Origin: an uncultured Mycoplasmatota bacterium
GTDB taxonomy: Bacteria > Bacillota_I > Bacilli_A > RF39 > UBA660
Length of the DNA: 64,000 bases
Reading direction: 5' to 3'
Assembly (NCBI GenBank): GCA_900549285.1
Contig: URNW01000002.1
Location: forward strand, 24,704 to 88,703
Shown: piece after piece, positions 52,269 to 60,047 of the stretch
Position numbering within the stretch: position 1 is the first letter of the stretch
Layout of the letters: the number at the start of each line of letters is the position of its first letter
The notes under the pieces: model-generated
Seen by the model: only the letters and a program-made list of their open reading frames with translations
What the model was told of the DNA's origin: nothing
The model's database searches: none
Made by a program: the position numbers and the translations under genes

Positions 52269-53457
52269 TATTATCTTCCTCCATAATAGCTTCTATTCCT
52301 GGTAATGTTTTATTTGCAATATATTCTAAAGTAGCTCCTCCACCGCTAGAAATGTTGGGAAATATATTTTTAAATCCTAAGGTATTTACTGAGGCTACAG
52401 TATCTCCTCCCCCTATTATAACGTGTTCTTTCTTTTCTTTTAAATGATTTAATATTTCTATCGTACCATTAGCAAATTCTTTTTCTTCATAAATTCCCAT
52501 TGTTCCATTCATAAATATGGTATTGCTATTATTAATAATGGTACTATATTTATTAATTGTTTTGACTCCAATATCTTTAATAATATCATTTGTATCAATT
52601 TTATTAATATTTTTCATTGTGGGAATTTCACTATATGTAGTTGTTGTAATAGCATCCAATGGTAAGGCAAATTTTTCTTTATAATTTAACATTAATTTTT
52701 GGAGTTCTTTTATAATTTCAGGATTTTCTGTTTTTAAAGATTCTCCTGTTTTTAAGCCTAAAGCATTTAAAAATGAATTAGCAATTCCTCCACTTACTAA
52801 TAAGTGCTCACATTTTGGAAGCAGAGAGTTTATGATTTTTAGTTTATCATCTACTTTTGCTCCTCCCATGATTACAGTAAAAGGTCTTTTGGGATCCATC
52901 ACTATTTTATCTAACATATTTTTTTCTTTTTCTACTTGAAAGCCTAAACAACTTGGTAAATATTTAGGAATTCCTGTAACCGTTGTATGATTTCGGTGGG
53001 CAACAGCAAAGGCATCAAAGACAAAAACTTCTCCTAAAGCTGCAATTTTTTTGGCTACTTCTTCATTTAAAGTGCTTTCTAAATTATTTGGAACATCTAA
53101 AAATCTGGTATTTTCTAAAAGGAGTATTTCTTTACTTTGTAAGTTTAAAGCTATATTTTTAGTTTCCTCTGATAATATATCATTAGCAAATTTTATGGGC
53201 ATATTTAATAATCTCTCTAAACAATTTTTTACAACTATGAGTGAGTTGTTTTTTTTATCTTCTTCTTTTTTAACTCTGCCTAAATGACTTAAAATAATAA
53301 TTTTACAGTTTTTACTTAATAAATAGTTGATTGTTTCTAAACTTTTTATTATTTTACTTTCGTCTGTAATATTTCCCGCGGTAATTGGTACATTAAAATC
53401 ACATCTTAATATTACCCTTAAATGATCAACATACATATTTTTTAATAGTTTTTTCAT
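52249..53457 (-). CDS. pgk: Phosphoglycerate kinase
   Basis: 402 aa. 'RVILRCDFNVPI' signature, 'LSHLGRVKKEEDKKNNSL', 'FANDIL', nucleotide-site 'IMGGAKVDDKLK', 'MNGTMGIYEE' and 'GGGDTVASVN'. GAGGG precedes the ATG. Forms pgk-tpiA; gapA is not adjacent. Confidence 0.97.
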   Translation of the reverse strand: MKKLLKNMYVDHLRVILRCDFNVPITAGNITDESKIIKSLETINYLLSKNCKIIILSHLGRVKKEEDKKNNSLIVVKNCLERLLNMPIKFANDILSEETKNIALNLQSKEILLLENTRFLDVPNNLESTLNEEVAKKIAALGEVFVFDAFAVAHRNHTTVTGIPKYLPSCLGFQVEKEKNMLDKIVMDPKRPFTVIMGGAKVDDKLKIINSLLPKCEHLLVSGGIANSFLNALGLKTGESLKTENPEIIKELQKLMLNYKEKFALPLDAITTTTYSEIPTMKNINKIDTNDIIKDIGVKTINKYSTIINNSNTIFMNGTMGIYEEKEFANGTIEILNHLKEKKEHVIIGGGDTVASVNTLGFKNIFPNISSGGGATLEYIANKTLPGIEAIMEEDNIEILDM

Positions 53458-53539
53458 GTTATCCCTCTTTATCTATTAATATTATTATACCTTAAAATAA
53501 CTTCTTTTTACAATAGATTACTTGATGATTTTTTTGTAT

Positions 53540-53568
53540 AAATATTTTATTTTTGATCTTCATATAAT
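53540..53568 (+). promoter_or_regulatory. Sigma-E promoter of spoIID
   Basis: AAATATTT (53540-53547), 13 bp, CATATAAT (53561-53568). It matches the sigma-E consensus at 7 of 8 and 8 of 8 positions, immediately before the AAGGAG site. B. subtilis spoIID is a known sigma-E gene. Confidence 0.7.
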
Positions 53569-53585
53569 TAAATAAAGGAGAATCT

Positions 53586-54542
53586 ATGAATAGAATATTA
53601 GTTTTTATAGTAATTTTATTAGTACCTATAGTAATTATGAGTGAAAATATTTCAAAAGAAAGAGTAGAAGATGAGTACGAAAATCATATTTCTTTAGAAA
53701 TTCCTGTTAGTAGTGAAGAGACTAAATCGCAAGATAAAGAATTACAGGTGATGCTCAGTGATAAAAGCGATAAGAGTGAAGCTTTTAGTATGGATTTAGA
53801 AGATTATGTAATTGGTGTTGTAGCAGGTGAGATGCCCGCCTCTTTTAGTGTAGAAGCTTTGAAAGCTCAAGCTGTTGCTTCTAGAACCTTTGCTCTTTAT
53901 AAAATGAATAGTAATCAAAATTATGTACTTAGTACTACTATTAATGATCAGGTTTATCTAACAAAAGAAGACATGCAAAAAAAATGGGGTGATGATTATG
54001 AGTATTATTATAATCGAGTTAAAAAAGCTGTAGAAGATACAAGTGGAGAAGTATTAACTTACCAAGGAAATTTAGCTAGTACTTATTATTTTGCTATATC
54101 TAATGGGTATACAGATGATGCTTTAGTTGTTTTTCAGGAAGATCGAGATTATTTGGTTAGTGTAGATTCATCTTGGGATAAAAATTATCAATCTTATACT
54201 TCCTTATATACTATGGATAAAAATGAATTTTGTAATAAGTTAGAGATTAGTTGTGAAAATATACAAATTTCTCAAGTAAAGAGAGCTGATAACCATTATG
54301 TTCGAGAAATTACAATTAATGATAAAACTTTTACAGGAATTCAAGTTTTTCAAACATTAAATTTAAAATCAACAGATTTTACTATTACAGTTAATAATGA
54401 TACAGTTGATATTTTGACTTTAGGATTTGGACATGGTGTTGGAATGAGTCAATATGGGGCTCAGGGAATGGCAAATGAAGGGTATACGTATGAAGAAATT
54501 TTAACTCATTATTATCAAAATACAAAAGTTATGAAATTATAA
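53586..54542 (+). CDS. spoIID: Stage II sporulation protein D (SpoIID)
   Basis: 318 aa. Membrane anchor (about 3-18), then the SpoIID lytic-transglycosylase domain 'VAGEMPASFSVEALKAQAVASRTFAL', 'SNGYTDDA' and 'GFGHGVGMSQYGAQGMANEGYTYEEIL'. With SpoIIM and SpoIIP it remodels septal peptidoglycan during engulfment. AAGGAG precedes the ATG. Confidence 0.95.
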   Translation: MNRILVFIVILLVPIVIMSENISKERVEDEYENHISLEIPVSSEETKSQDKELQVMLSDKSDKSEAFSMDLEDYVIGVVAGEMPASFSVEALKAQAVASRTFALYKMNSNQNYVLSTTINDQVYLTKEDMQKKWGDDYEYYYNRVKKAVEDTSGEVLTYQGNLASTYYFAISNGYTDDALVVFQEDRDYLVSVDSSWDKNYQSYTSLYTMDKNEFCNKLEISCENIQISQVKRADNHYVREITINDKTFTGIQVFQTLNLKSTDFTITVNNDTVDILTLGFGHGVGMSQYGAQGMANEGYTYEEILTHYYQNTKVMKL

Positions 54543-54593
54543 GTATAAATTTAGAAAACTTGATCACCTTAATAGTAGGAAAGGTGATTTAGT

Positions 54594-55220
54594 TTGAAGC
54601 ATAGAAAATTAAAAGGGTATGTTTTACCTACACTGTATGTTATAGTTTTAATTGTTATTTTTGGAGCAGTTAGTTTAGTTAGTAGTCTTATGCATGTAAA
54701 TCCTAACTATTTATATTCTGTAGATGTTTTAAAGGATGTTAGTACACCTGTTATTGAAACGGAGGGTGATACTAATAAAATTGTAAGACCATATACTAGT
54801 GAAAATGTTCATATTGCTACATATTTTTATGATGTTGATGCAACAGAAGAAGAACAACAAAAATCATTAATTTATTTTGAAAATACTTATATGAAGAATA
54901 CAGGTGTATTATATCAAGCTTCAGAAAGTTTTGATTGTGTAGCAGTATTAAGTGGAACAGTTTTAAACATTAAAGAAGATGATATTTTAGGAAATGTAGT
55001 TGAGGTTCTTCATAATGCTAATTTACGAACAGTATATTATAGTTTAGGAGATGTTCATGTGGAAGTGGGAGAAGTTTTAAATCAAGGAGATTTAATAGGA
55101 ACTTCAGGAAAAAATAATATGAATAATCAATCCTCTAATTTGCTTTTTGAAGTATATTATAATGGTACTTTGTTAAATCCTGAAGAATTTTATGAAATGG
55201 ATGCCACTACTTTAAATTAA
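54594..55220 (+). CDS. spoIIQ: SpoIIQ-like degenerate M23 peptidase
   Basis: 208 aa. One N-terminal helix (about 10-32), then a LytM/M23 fold with 'AVLSGTVLNIKEDDILGNVVEVLH', 'YYSLGDVHVEVGEVLNQGDLIGTSG', 'LLFEVYYNG'. The metal-binding histidines of active M23 enzymes (HxH and upstream H) are missing, as in SpoIIQ of Bacillus, which pairs with SpoIIIAH across the engulfment septum. TTG start after AGGTGAT. Order spoIID-spoIIQ is as in B. subtilis. Confidence 0.9.
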   Translation: MKHRKLKGYVLPTLYVIVLIVIFGAVSLVSSLMHVNPNYLYSVDVLKDVSTPVIETEGDTNKIVRPYTSENVHIATYFYDVDATEEEQQKSLIYFENTYMKNTGVLYQASESFDCVAVLSGTVLNIKEDDILGNVVEVLHNANLRTVYYSLGDVHVEVGEVLNQGDLIGTSGKNNMNNQSSNLLFEVYYNGTLLNPEEFYEMDATTLN

Positions 55221-55307
55221 GTAAATTATTTTCTTTAAAAAGTGGCTTTTTTGTTTTATCTAGTCTAGTTTAGAAATTAAAGGGATATACTAAAGGGTGA
55301 TGTTTTA

Positions 55308-55871
55308 TTGAAAGAACTTATTGTTTACTTTTGTGATAATTGTATTCATCTTATTTATAATCAAAAAGTTATTGTAAGAAATTTAGATAGTTTAAAAGAG
55401 GGGGTTATAGTTGATCGGACTAGTTTTATGGAAGACTTTATTTCTATATTAAAAAAAGAGAAAATTAAAAGCAAACTCTTTGGAGATAAAATATATGTAG
55501 TAAAAGATGCTTATTTTAACAATCGGGATATTTATTTTTTAGATGATATGTTTATAGAATTAGGGTTTATTAAAGTAGTTTATATAGATATTTATACTTT
55601 CTTTGAAGAAAAATATTCTTATATTGGTGTATTTCAAGATTATGTTGTATTTTATTTGGAATTACCTATTGTTTTATCTTTAAAATATTTTAATGATTTG
55701 TCTAATTTGATTTATTATTTTAAAGATTATTATAAAGAATATATTGTTCTTTTTGGAACTAATAGCAATATACCTTCTATCCGTTTTAATTCTTTTCCTG
55801 TGTTTTATATTGATCATTATAAAAATTTTATTACAGAAAGTTTACTGAAAGTAAAAAAATATGGTGTATAA
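55308..55871 (+). CDS. Unknown protein downstream of spoIIQ
   Basis: 187 aa, soluble, Tyr/Phe/Ile-rich. Not recognised. In B. subtilis, spoIIID and mbl occupy this place. 'KELIVYFCDNCIHLIYNQKVI' and later beta-strand-like segments ('KLFGDKIYVVKDAYF', 'FIKVVYIDIYTFFEE', 'EYIVLFGTNSNIPSI') could be an actin-like or PilM-like fold remnant, but there is no phosphate-binding motif to support it. TTG start after AAGGGTGAT. Confidence 0.7.
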   Translation: MKELIVYFCDNCIHLIYNQKVIVRNLDSLKEGVIVDRTSFMEDFISILKKEKIKSKLFGDKIYVVKDAYFNNRDIYFLDDMFIELGFIKVVYIDIYTFFEEKYSYIGVFQDYVVFYLELPIVLSLKYFNDLSNLIYYFKDYYKEYIVLFGTNSNIPSIRFNSFPVFYIDHYKNFITESLLKVKKYGV

Positions 55872-55885
55872 CATCATATTTTTTT
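55861..55885 (+). terminator. Terminator after the 55308 gene
   Basis: Short ATGGTGT / ACATCAT hairpin followed by seven T residues. Confidence 0.6.
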
Positions 55886-55957
55886 GACTTTAAATTTGTT
55901 TTATAATATAATAATTACTGTAGGTAAACTAAAAATTCTGGTGTGGAGTGGTAGAAT

Positions 55958-56656
55958 ATGACTAAATTTGTAATAGTAGATGATGATGTTAGGGAGTTAG
56001 AAAAAGTTGAATCTTTAATTCATGAAGTAGTAGAAGATGTAAAAATTATGAAATTTACTAAAATTACTTCTGAATTAAAAGCTGAGATTCAAAATACAGA
56101 TGAACATAAAATTTATATTTTAGATATAGAACTTGCTAATAAAGTTAGTGGGATTAGTATTGCTAAATTAATTAGAGAAGTAGATTGGGAAAGTGAAATT
56201 GTTTTTGTTACGAATCATGATAAAATGTTTGAAAGTACTCATAGAAGTATTTATGAAGTCTTTGATTTTATTGAGAAATTTCATGATTTTGATAAGAGAC
56301 TCAAAAGAGATATTAAAGAGATTCTTAAAAGAAATTTTGATAATAAAATGTTTAAATACAATGCAAATAATGTAGAACTTAATGTTTATTATAGAGCGAT
56401 CCTTTATATTTATAGAGATACTGAAGAAAGAAAGCTGGTAATTGTTACACCAAATAATAAATATAAAGTTTCTTTAACAATTAAAGAGATGCTTGATTAT
56501 TTAGATGGAAGATTCGTTCAATGTCATAGATCTTGTATTGTTAACAAAAATAGAGTTGAGGCTAAGAATTATAAAGAGGGTTATTTCATTTTGGATACAG
56601 GTGAGAAAGTTTATATGTTGTCTAAGATGAATAGGAAAATGATGGATAATGATTGA
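55958..56656 (+). CDS. agrA: LytTR-family response regulator (AgrA-like)
   Basis: 232 aa. Receiver domain with 'IVDDDVRE' and phospho-acceptor Asp in 'IYILDIELANKVSGI'. C-terminal LytTR DNA-binding domain with 'YRAILYIY', 'VQCHRSCIVNKNRV' and 'LSKMNRKMM'. AgrA-type regulators bind 9-bp direct repeats 12 bp apart; two such pairs occur at 58787-58880. GTGGAG precedes the ATG, and it overlaps the kinase gene by 8 nt. The agr name follows the locus context. Confidence 0.92.
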   Translation: MTKFVIVDDDVRELEKVESLIHEVVEDVKIMKFTKITSELKAEIQNTDEHKIYILDIELANKVSGISIAKLIREVDWESEIVFVTNHDKMFESTHRSIYEVFDFIEKFHDFDKRLKRDIKEILKRNFDNKMFKYNANNVELNVYYRAILYIYRDTEERKLVIVTPNNKYKVSLTIKEMLDYLDGRFVQCHRSCIVNKNRVEAKNYKEGYFILDTGEKVYMLSKMNRKMMDND

Positions 56657-57911
56657 GTTTTTGATTTGGTTTGTTGCTAGTTTATTTTCTACTTTTGGAT
56701 ATGCTTATTTTTATTATAATATTAGTGATTCAAAAAAATCTTTGAATTTTAAAACTATTTTGATTTTTATATTTGGTGCTTTATTTCTTTCTATAATAAA
56801 ATATTATAATTTGACAATTCTAAGCGTTATATCTTATTTTTTATATTGTCCTTTTCTATTTTATAGTTTAAATCCCTTAAAATATAAGAAATTTATTTTT
56901 TATTTTGTTTTGATTTGGCTTAGTGCAATGTTATTAGATTTTTTATCTATGGTAATACTATCTGTTTTAAATTTATTTTTTACTCTTGATGTTCATCATT
57001 TAATTTTTACTATATTACCCTCTATGCTTGTTTCTATAATTTTAGTTATATTTTCTAATAATTCTTTTGTAAAAAAATTTGTTATGAAATTTTCTTCTTA
57101 TTTTGCTAAGGCAGAGATGATAGATTTCATGTTATTTCTTTTTATTTTTTATATTTTAGTGTTAGCATGTGTTCTGGCTTTTAATATTCAAAATATCACC
57201 ATTATTTGGTTAGTAATTGCTTTGTTTATTATTAGTTCGCTTTTTGTGATTTTGTTTATTAAAAATAGGTTAGATAAATATGAAAATAAAGTGTTTTTAG
57301 AAACGTTAAAAGAAAATAACAATTTTTATGTTTCTATGGATGTGGAGAATCGTATATTTAAACATAATTTAATGGCTAAAATGTTAGTAATTAAAGCTGT
57401 TTCTAATAAACGTGCTCGAGAGATGATTGATGAATTATTAAAAGAGTTTAATACTAATGTAGATTTTTCACAACACATGTATGATATTCCATATGGAATA
57501 AATGGGATTATTTATCAGAAGCTTTATCCTTATGTGGATAAATTAGATGTAAAAATAGATAATCGTATTAATGATGATATTTTTGATTTCTTGAAAGCAC
57601 GAAGATATAATGTTTTTGTTGAAAAAATGGTTATATCTTTAGATAATGCCATAGAATCAAGTTTAAATAGCATTGAAAAATTATTAGTTATTAATCTTTT
57701 TGCTACTGATACAGAAGTTATTATGGAAATAAAAAATTCTTTTGATAATAGTTTGAATATTGACGAAATAGGAACATTAAATTATTCTACTAAAGGTAGT
57801 AAAAGAGGATTAGGTTTATTTTCAATATTTAGAAATAAAGAGGCAAATGTTAAATTAAAAATAGTGAATAATTTATTTGTGGTTAAAATTAGTGCTAAAA
57901 AGAAAGAATAA
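56649..57911 (+). CDS. agrC: AgrC-like sensor histidine kinase (GHKL)
   Basis: 420 aa. Six hydrophobic helices (about 1-205) form the peptide sensor. The kinase has the His box 'ENRIFKHNLMAKM' (typical R-x-F-x-H-D, here H-N), N box 'ISLDNAIESSL' and G box 'STKGSKRGLGLFSI'. It would sense the cyclic peptide and phosphorylate the LytTR regulator. Translationally coupled to it (ATGATTGA). Confidence 0.9.
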   Translation: MIEFLIWFVASLFSTFGYAYFYYNISDSKKSLNFKTILIFIFGALFLSIIKYYNLTILSVISYFLYCPFLFYSLNPLKYKKFIFYFVLIWLSAMLLDFLSMVILSVLNLFFTLDVHHLIFTILPSMLVSIILVIFSNNSFVKKFVMKFSSYFAKAEMIDFMLFLFIFYILVLACVLAFNIQNITIIWLVIALFIISSLFVILFIKNRLDKYENKVFLETLKENNNFYVSMDVENRIFKHNLMAKMLVIKAVSNKRAREMIDELLKEFNTNVDFSQHMYDIPYGINGIIYQKLYPYVDKLDVKIDNRINDDIFDFLKARRYNVFVEKMVISLDNAIESSLNSIEKLLVINLFATDTEVIMEIKNSFDNSLNIDEIGTLNYSTKGSKRGLGLFSIFRNKEANVKLKIVNNLFVVKISAKKKE

Positions 57912-57951
57912 AAAAACTGTTAGTTTATTTTAAAAAATCTAACAGTTTTCT
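57912..57951. terminator. Bidirectional terminator between agrC and agrD
   Basis: AAAACTGTTAG / CTAACAGTTTT stem with A and T runs at both ends; it separates the convergent agrAC and agrBD units. Confidence 0.9.
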
Positions 57952-57955
57952 TTTG

Positions 57956-58069
57956 CTATATTAATTCTTCTGGACATTCAGGTTCATCCCAAACGAGCCA
58001 TAGTGTATAAGGTGTAGCAGTAGATGCTGTTGCTGCACCACTTAATAAATTTGCTAAAAATTCTAACAT
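57956..58069 (-). CDS. agrD: AgrD-like autoinducer precursor lacking a core cysteine
   Basis: 37-aa peptide gene. Build: amphipathic N-terminal helix (MLEFLANLLSGAAT), then 'ASTATPYTLWLVW', then the AgrB-recognition tail 'DEPECPEELI' (compare DEVEVPKEL in S. aureus AgrD). Cleavage between W27 and D28 would give a C-terminal Trp carboxylate. The core has no Cys or, at the usual ring position, Ser. Thr19 begins 'TPYTLWLVW', nine residues that parallel the enterococcal SPNIFGQWM lactone ring, so a threonine lactone is proposed. GGAGG lies 4-11 nt before ATG 58069. Downstream of agrB, same strand. Confidence 0.88.
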   Translation of the reverse strand: MLEFLANLLSGAATASTATPYTLWLVWDEPECPEELI

Positions 58070-58124
58070 TTTTTACCTCCTTTACTTCAATATTTGTTTA
58101 AATCTATCTAAATAATTTAAACCA

Positions 58125-58727
58125 TTAATTATTCTTTTTATAATGTTTATAATTATTGAATTGTGTTTTAGTAATTTTATAAGTTAGTGGGTTTATAAAT
58201 ATTATTTGAACGATTAAAGCATAAATGATAGAGTTATTAATAATTGTATTTTGATTGAATGTAAAAATTAAAGTATAAATTAGAATTATTATTATGGATA
58301 ATACTTTACATTTTGTTCTTTGGTTCTTTCTTATTAGTGGTCTTTTTGGGGTATCAGCTGGAGCCCATAATGCTACAGATATGAGAGCAATTAGTAAGAT
58401 TAGGTATCCTACAATATTTGGAATATTTATATTTGCTATTAGAAAAGGACATCCATTATATATAAGTATGGTAGTAATCCAACAAGTTAGGTTATTTTTG
58501 GCATGCATTCCATAGCTAAATGTTCTTATTCCCGCATAGAACAGCATTAGTAAAAATGTTTCTAGAAGTGTTTTAGTTAATGCTGCTATAATTAAAACAA
58601 CGGTTGTTTTAACGATTAGGCTGTATATTCCTTCTAATCCATATTTTAGACGTTTTAGCTTTAAATCATCACATTGTTGATATTTTGATATAAAATTTAT
58701 AGATGAATTAATAAACTTCTCTTTCAT
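58125..58727 (-). CDS. agrB: AgrB-like accessory gene regulator peptidase
   Basis: 200 aa membrane protease that cleaves AgrD's tail and cyclises the peptide. Active-site motif 'RTFSYGMHAKNNLTC' supplies the catalytic His and Cys (15 residues in family order R-x4-G-x-H-A-x5-C). Several helices follow, with 'APADTPKRPL' as the conserved loop. ATG 58727 has AGAGG 8 nt upstream; TTG 58733 is too close. Promoter and two LytTR repeat pairs precede it. Confidence 0.94.
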   Translation of the reverse strand: MKEKFINSSINFISKYQQCDDLKLKRLKYGLEGIYSLIVKTTVVLIIAALTKTLLETFLLMLFYAGIRTFSYGMHAKNNLTCWITTILIYNGCPFLIANINIPNIVGYLILLIALISVALWAPADTPKRPLIRKNQRTKCKVLSIIIILIYTLIFTFNQNTIINNSIIYALIVQIIFINPLTYKITKTQFNNYKHYKKNN

Positions 58728-58751
58728 ATACAATACCTCTTTGATGATTTA

Positions 58752-58880
58752 AGTATAGCTCAATATTATTGAGTAAAAAATGCTGTTTGCTTAAAGTTAC
58801 TTTTTGGTTGCTTAAAAATTCTTTTTTTATCCTTATAGGTAAATATTTATGCTTTTGAGGTAAAAAATGAAGCTTTTGGA
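58752..58880. promoter_or_regulatory. agrBD promoter with two pairs of LytTR direct repeats
   Basis: On the minus strand a good -10 (TATACT, 58752-58757) but a poor -35 (TTTTTT), so activation is expected. TTTAAGCAA repeats occur at 58787-58795 and 58808-58816: 9-bp units, 21 bp start to start, 12-bp gap, with the inner one 6 bp from the -35. A second pair with the core GCTTTTG lies at 58851 and 58872, again 21 bp apart. This is the AgrA binding-site layout. The palindrome CTCAATATTATTGAG covers 58759-58773. Confidence 0.75.
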
Positions 58881-58906
58881 TATAATATGTATCTTTTATT
58901 AATAAT

Positions 58907-58934
58907 TTGTGATATCTTTGGATTGGTTTATAAT
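58907..58934 (+). promoter_or_regulatory. Rightward promoter divergent from agrBD
   Basis: TTGTGA, 16 bp, TATAAT on the plus strand. The second LytTR pair (58851-58880) lies 26 bp upstream. Its transcript leads through about 100 nt of untranslated leader into csp (59038), including a TTTGTCGAG Spo0A-box-like site (58960-58968). It may link quorum sensing to csp or to a regulatory RNA in the leader. Confidence 0.55.
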
Positions 58935-59037
58935 CCAAGTTATGACAATGGTTGCAAAATTTGTCGAGCAGTTTTTCTTGAATTTAAACTTGCGTTTGTG
59001 TTATGTTTAGTAAGAGGTAGGAAGGTGAGGTGTGAGA

Positions 59038-59250
59038 ATGATCGGTAAAGTTAAGTGGTTTAATAATGAAAAAGGCTATGGCTTTATAGAATATGAAGAT
59101 TTAGAAGATATATTTGTTCATTATTCAGCAATTATTAAAGAAGGCTACAAAACTTTAAAAGAAGGTGCTATTGTTAGTTTTAAATTAATTGAGACTTCTA
59201 AGGGATTACAAGCAATAGACGTATGCGAAAAAGAGTTAACTACTATATAA
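59038..59250 (+). CDS. Cold-shock domain protein
   Basis: 70-aa CspA-type RNA/DNA chaperone. 'GKVKWFNNEKGYGFIEYED' (RNP1) and 'DIFVHYSAI' (RNP2) are intact. ATG 59038 has GGTGAGG 7 nt upstream. A rightward promoter adjoining the agr control region lies 100 bp upstream. Confidence 0.95.
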   Translation: MIGKVKWFNNEKGYGFIEYEDLEDIFVHYSAIIKEGYKTLKEGAIVSFKLIETSKGLQAIDVCEKELTTI

Positions 59251-59266
59251 TTTAGTAGTTTTTTTC
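59237..59266 (+). terminator. Terminator after csp
   Basis: AACTACTA / TAGTAGTT hairpin with T7 overlapping the csp stop codon. Confidence 0.85.
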
Positions 59267-59296
59267 TTTCTAACGTGGTATAATGATGTTAGAAAG
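59266..59296. promoter_or_regulatory. Palindrome around the hpf -10 element
   Basis: Perfect 9-bp arms CTTTCTAAC / GTTAGAAAG flank TATAAT (59279-59284). A dimeric regulator bound here would cover the promoter of hpf. Confidence 0.6.
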
Positions 59297-59308
59297 TTAG
59301 GTGGATTT

Positions 59309-59833
59309 ATGGAATTGAATATCAGGGGAGATAAATTAGTAGTTACAAAATCTATTAAAGATTATATTGAAGAAAAAATGGAAAGACTTAATAAATATTT
59401 TGGTAATGCTAAAAATATTAAAGCTAGTGTTATTATTCGGGTTAAAAATAATGAACAAATTATTGAAGTTACTGTACCCACAAGTAAGTTTACTTTAAGA
59501 GCTGAAGAAAAACATGCTGATTTGTATGCAGCGATTGATTTGGTTTTAGATAAACTTGAAAGACAAATTCGTAAAAATAAGACAAGATTAAATGATAAAT
59601 ATAAAAATATTATTCAATTTGAGGTTCCTGTAGGAAATGAAGAAGAGGAAGAAGAATTAAAGATTGTTAAAAGAAAAAATATTGATACTAAACCAATGGA
59701 TGAAGAAGAAGCAATCTTACAAATGGAACTTTTAAATCATGATTTCTTTGTTTTTAAAAATGTAGATGAAGAATGTGTTTCTGTTATGTATAAAAGACGT
59801 GATGGAAATTATGGTATTATTAATGTAAAATAA
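59309..59833 (+). CDS. hpf: Long ribosome hibernation promoting factor
   Basis: 174 aa. N-terminal HPF/RaiA domain ('ELNIRGDKLVVTKSIKDYIEEKMERLNKYF') and the C-terminal dimerisation domain 'IVKRKNIDTKPMDEEEAILQMELLNHDFFVFKN' that gives 100S ribosomes. Upstream of secA, as in other Bacillota. Confidence 0.96.
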   Translation: MELNIRGDKLVVTKSIKDYIEEKMERLNKYFGNAKNIKASVIIRVKNNEQIIEVTVPTSKFTLRAEEKHADLYAAIDLVLDKLERQIRKNKTRLNDKYKNIIQFEVPVGNEEEEEELKIVKRKNIDTKPMDEEEAILQMELLNHDFFVFKNVDEECVSVMYKRRDGNYGIINVK

Positions 59834-59839
59834 GAAGAT

Positions 59840-59871
59840 AAAGGCTTTATCAGAAAGATAGAGCTTTTTAA
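59840..59871 (+). terminator. Terminator after hpf
   Basis: AAAGGCTTTATC / GATAGAGCTTTTT imperfect hairpin with T-tail. Confidence 0.75.
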
Positions 59872-60015
59872 TTGTTAGAGTAATTTATTTAATTTTTGTG
59901 ATTTAAGACTTGCTAGATATTTAAAAATTAATTAATTTAAATTGTTATAATATTTATCTTTTGATCGTTTCATTCATAGAAGAAAAAGAAAAAGCTATAA
60001 ATTAAAGGGGAAGTA

Positions 60016-60024
60016 TGTTATAAT
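60016..60024 (+). promoter_or_regulatory. Extended -10 promoter of secA
   Basis: TGTTATAAT: an extended -10 (TGx TATAAT) about 24 bp before the secA start, with no good -35. Confidence 0.6.
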
Positions 60025-60047
60025 CTTTGTTATGGAAGGTGGATATT

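Noticed and set aside
58708..58938. 76-codon open frame upstream of agrB
   Set aside because: It covers the agrBD promoter, the LytTR repeats and the divergent promoter; better explained as control DNA.
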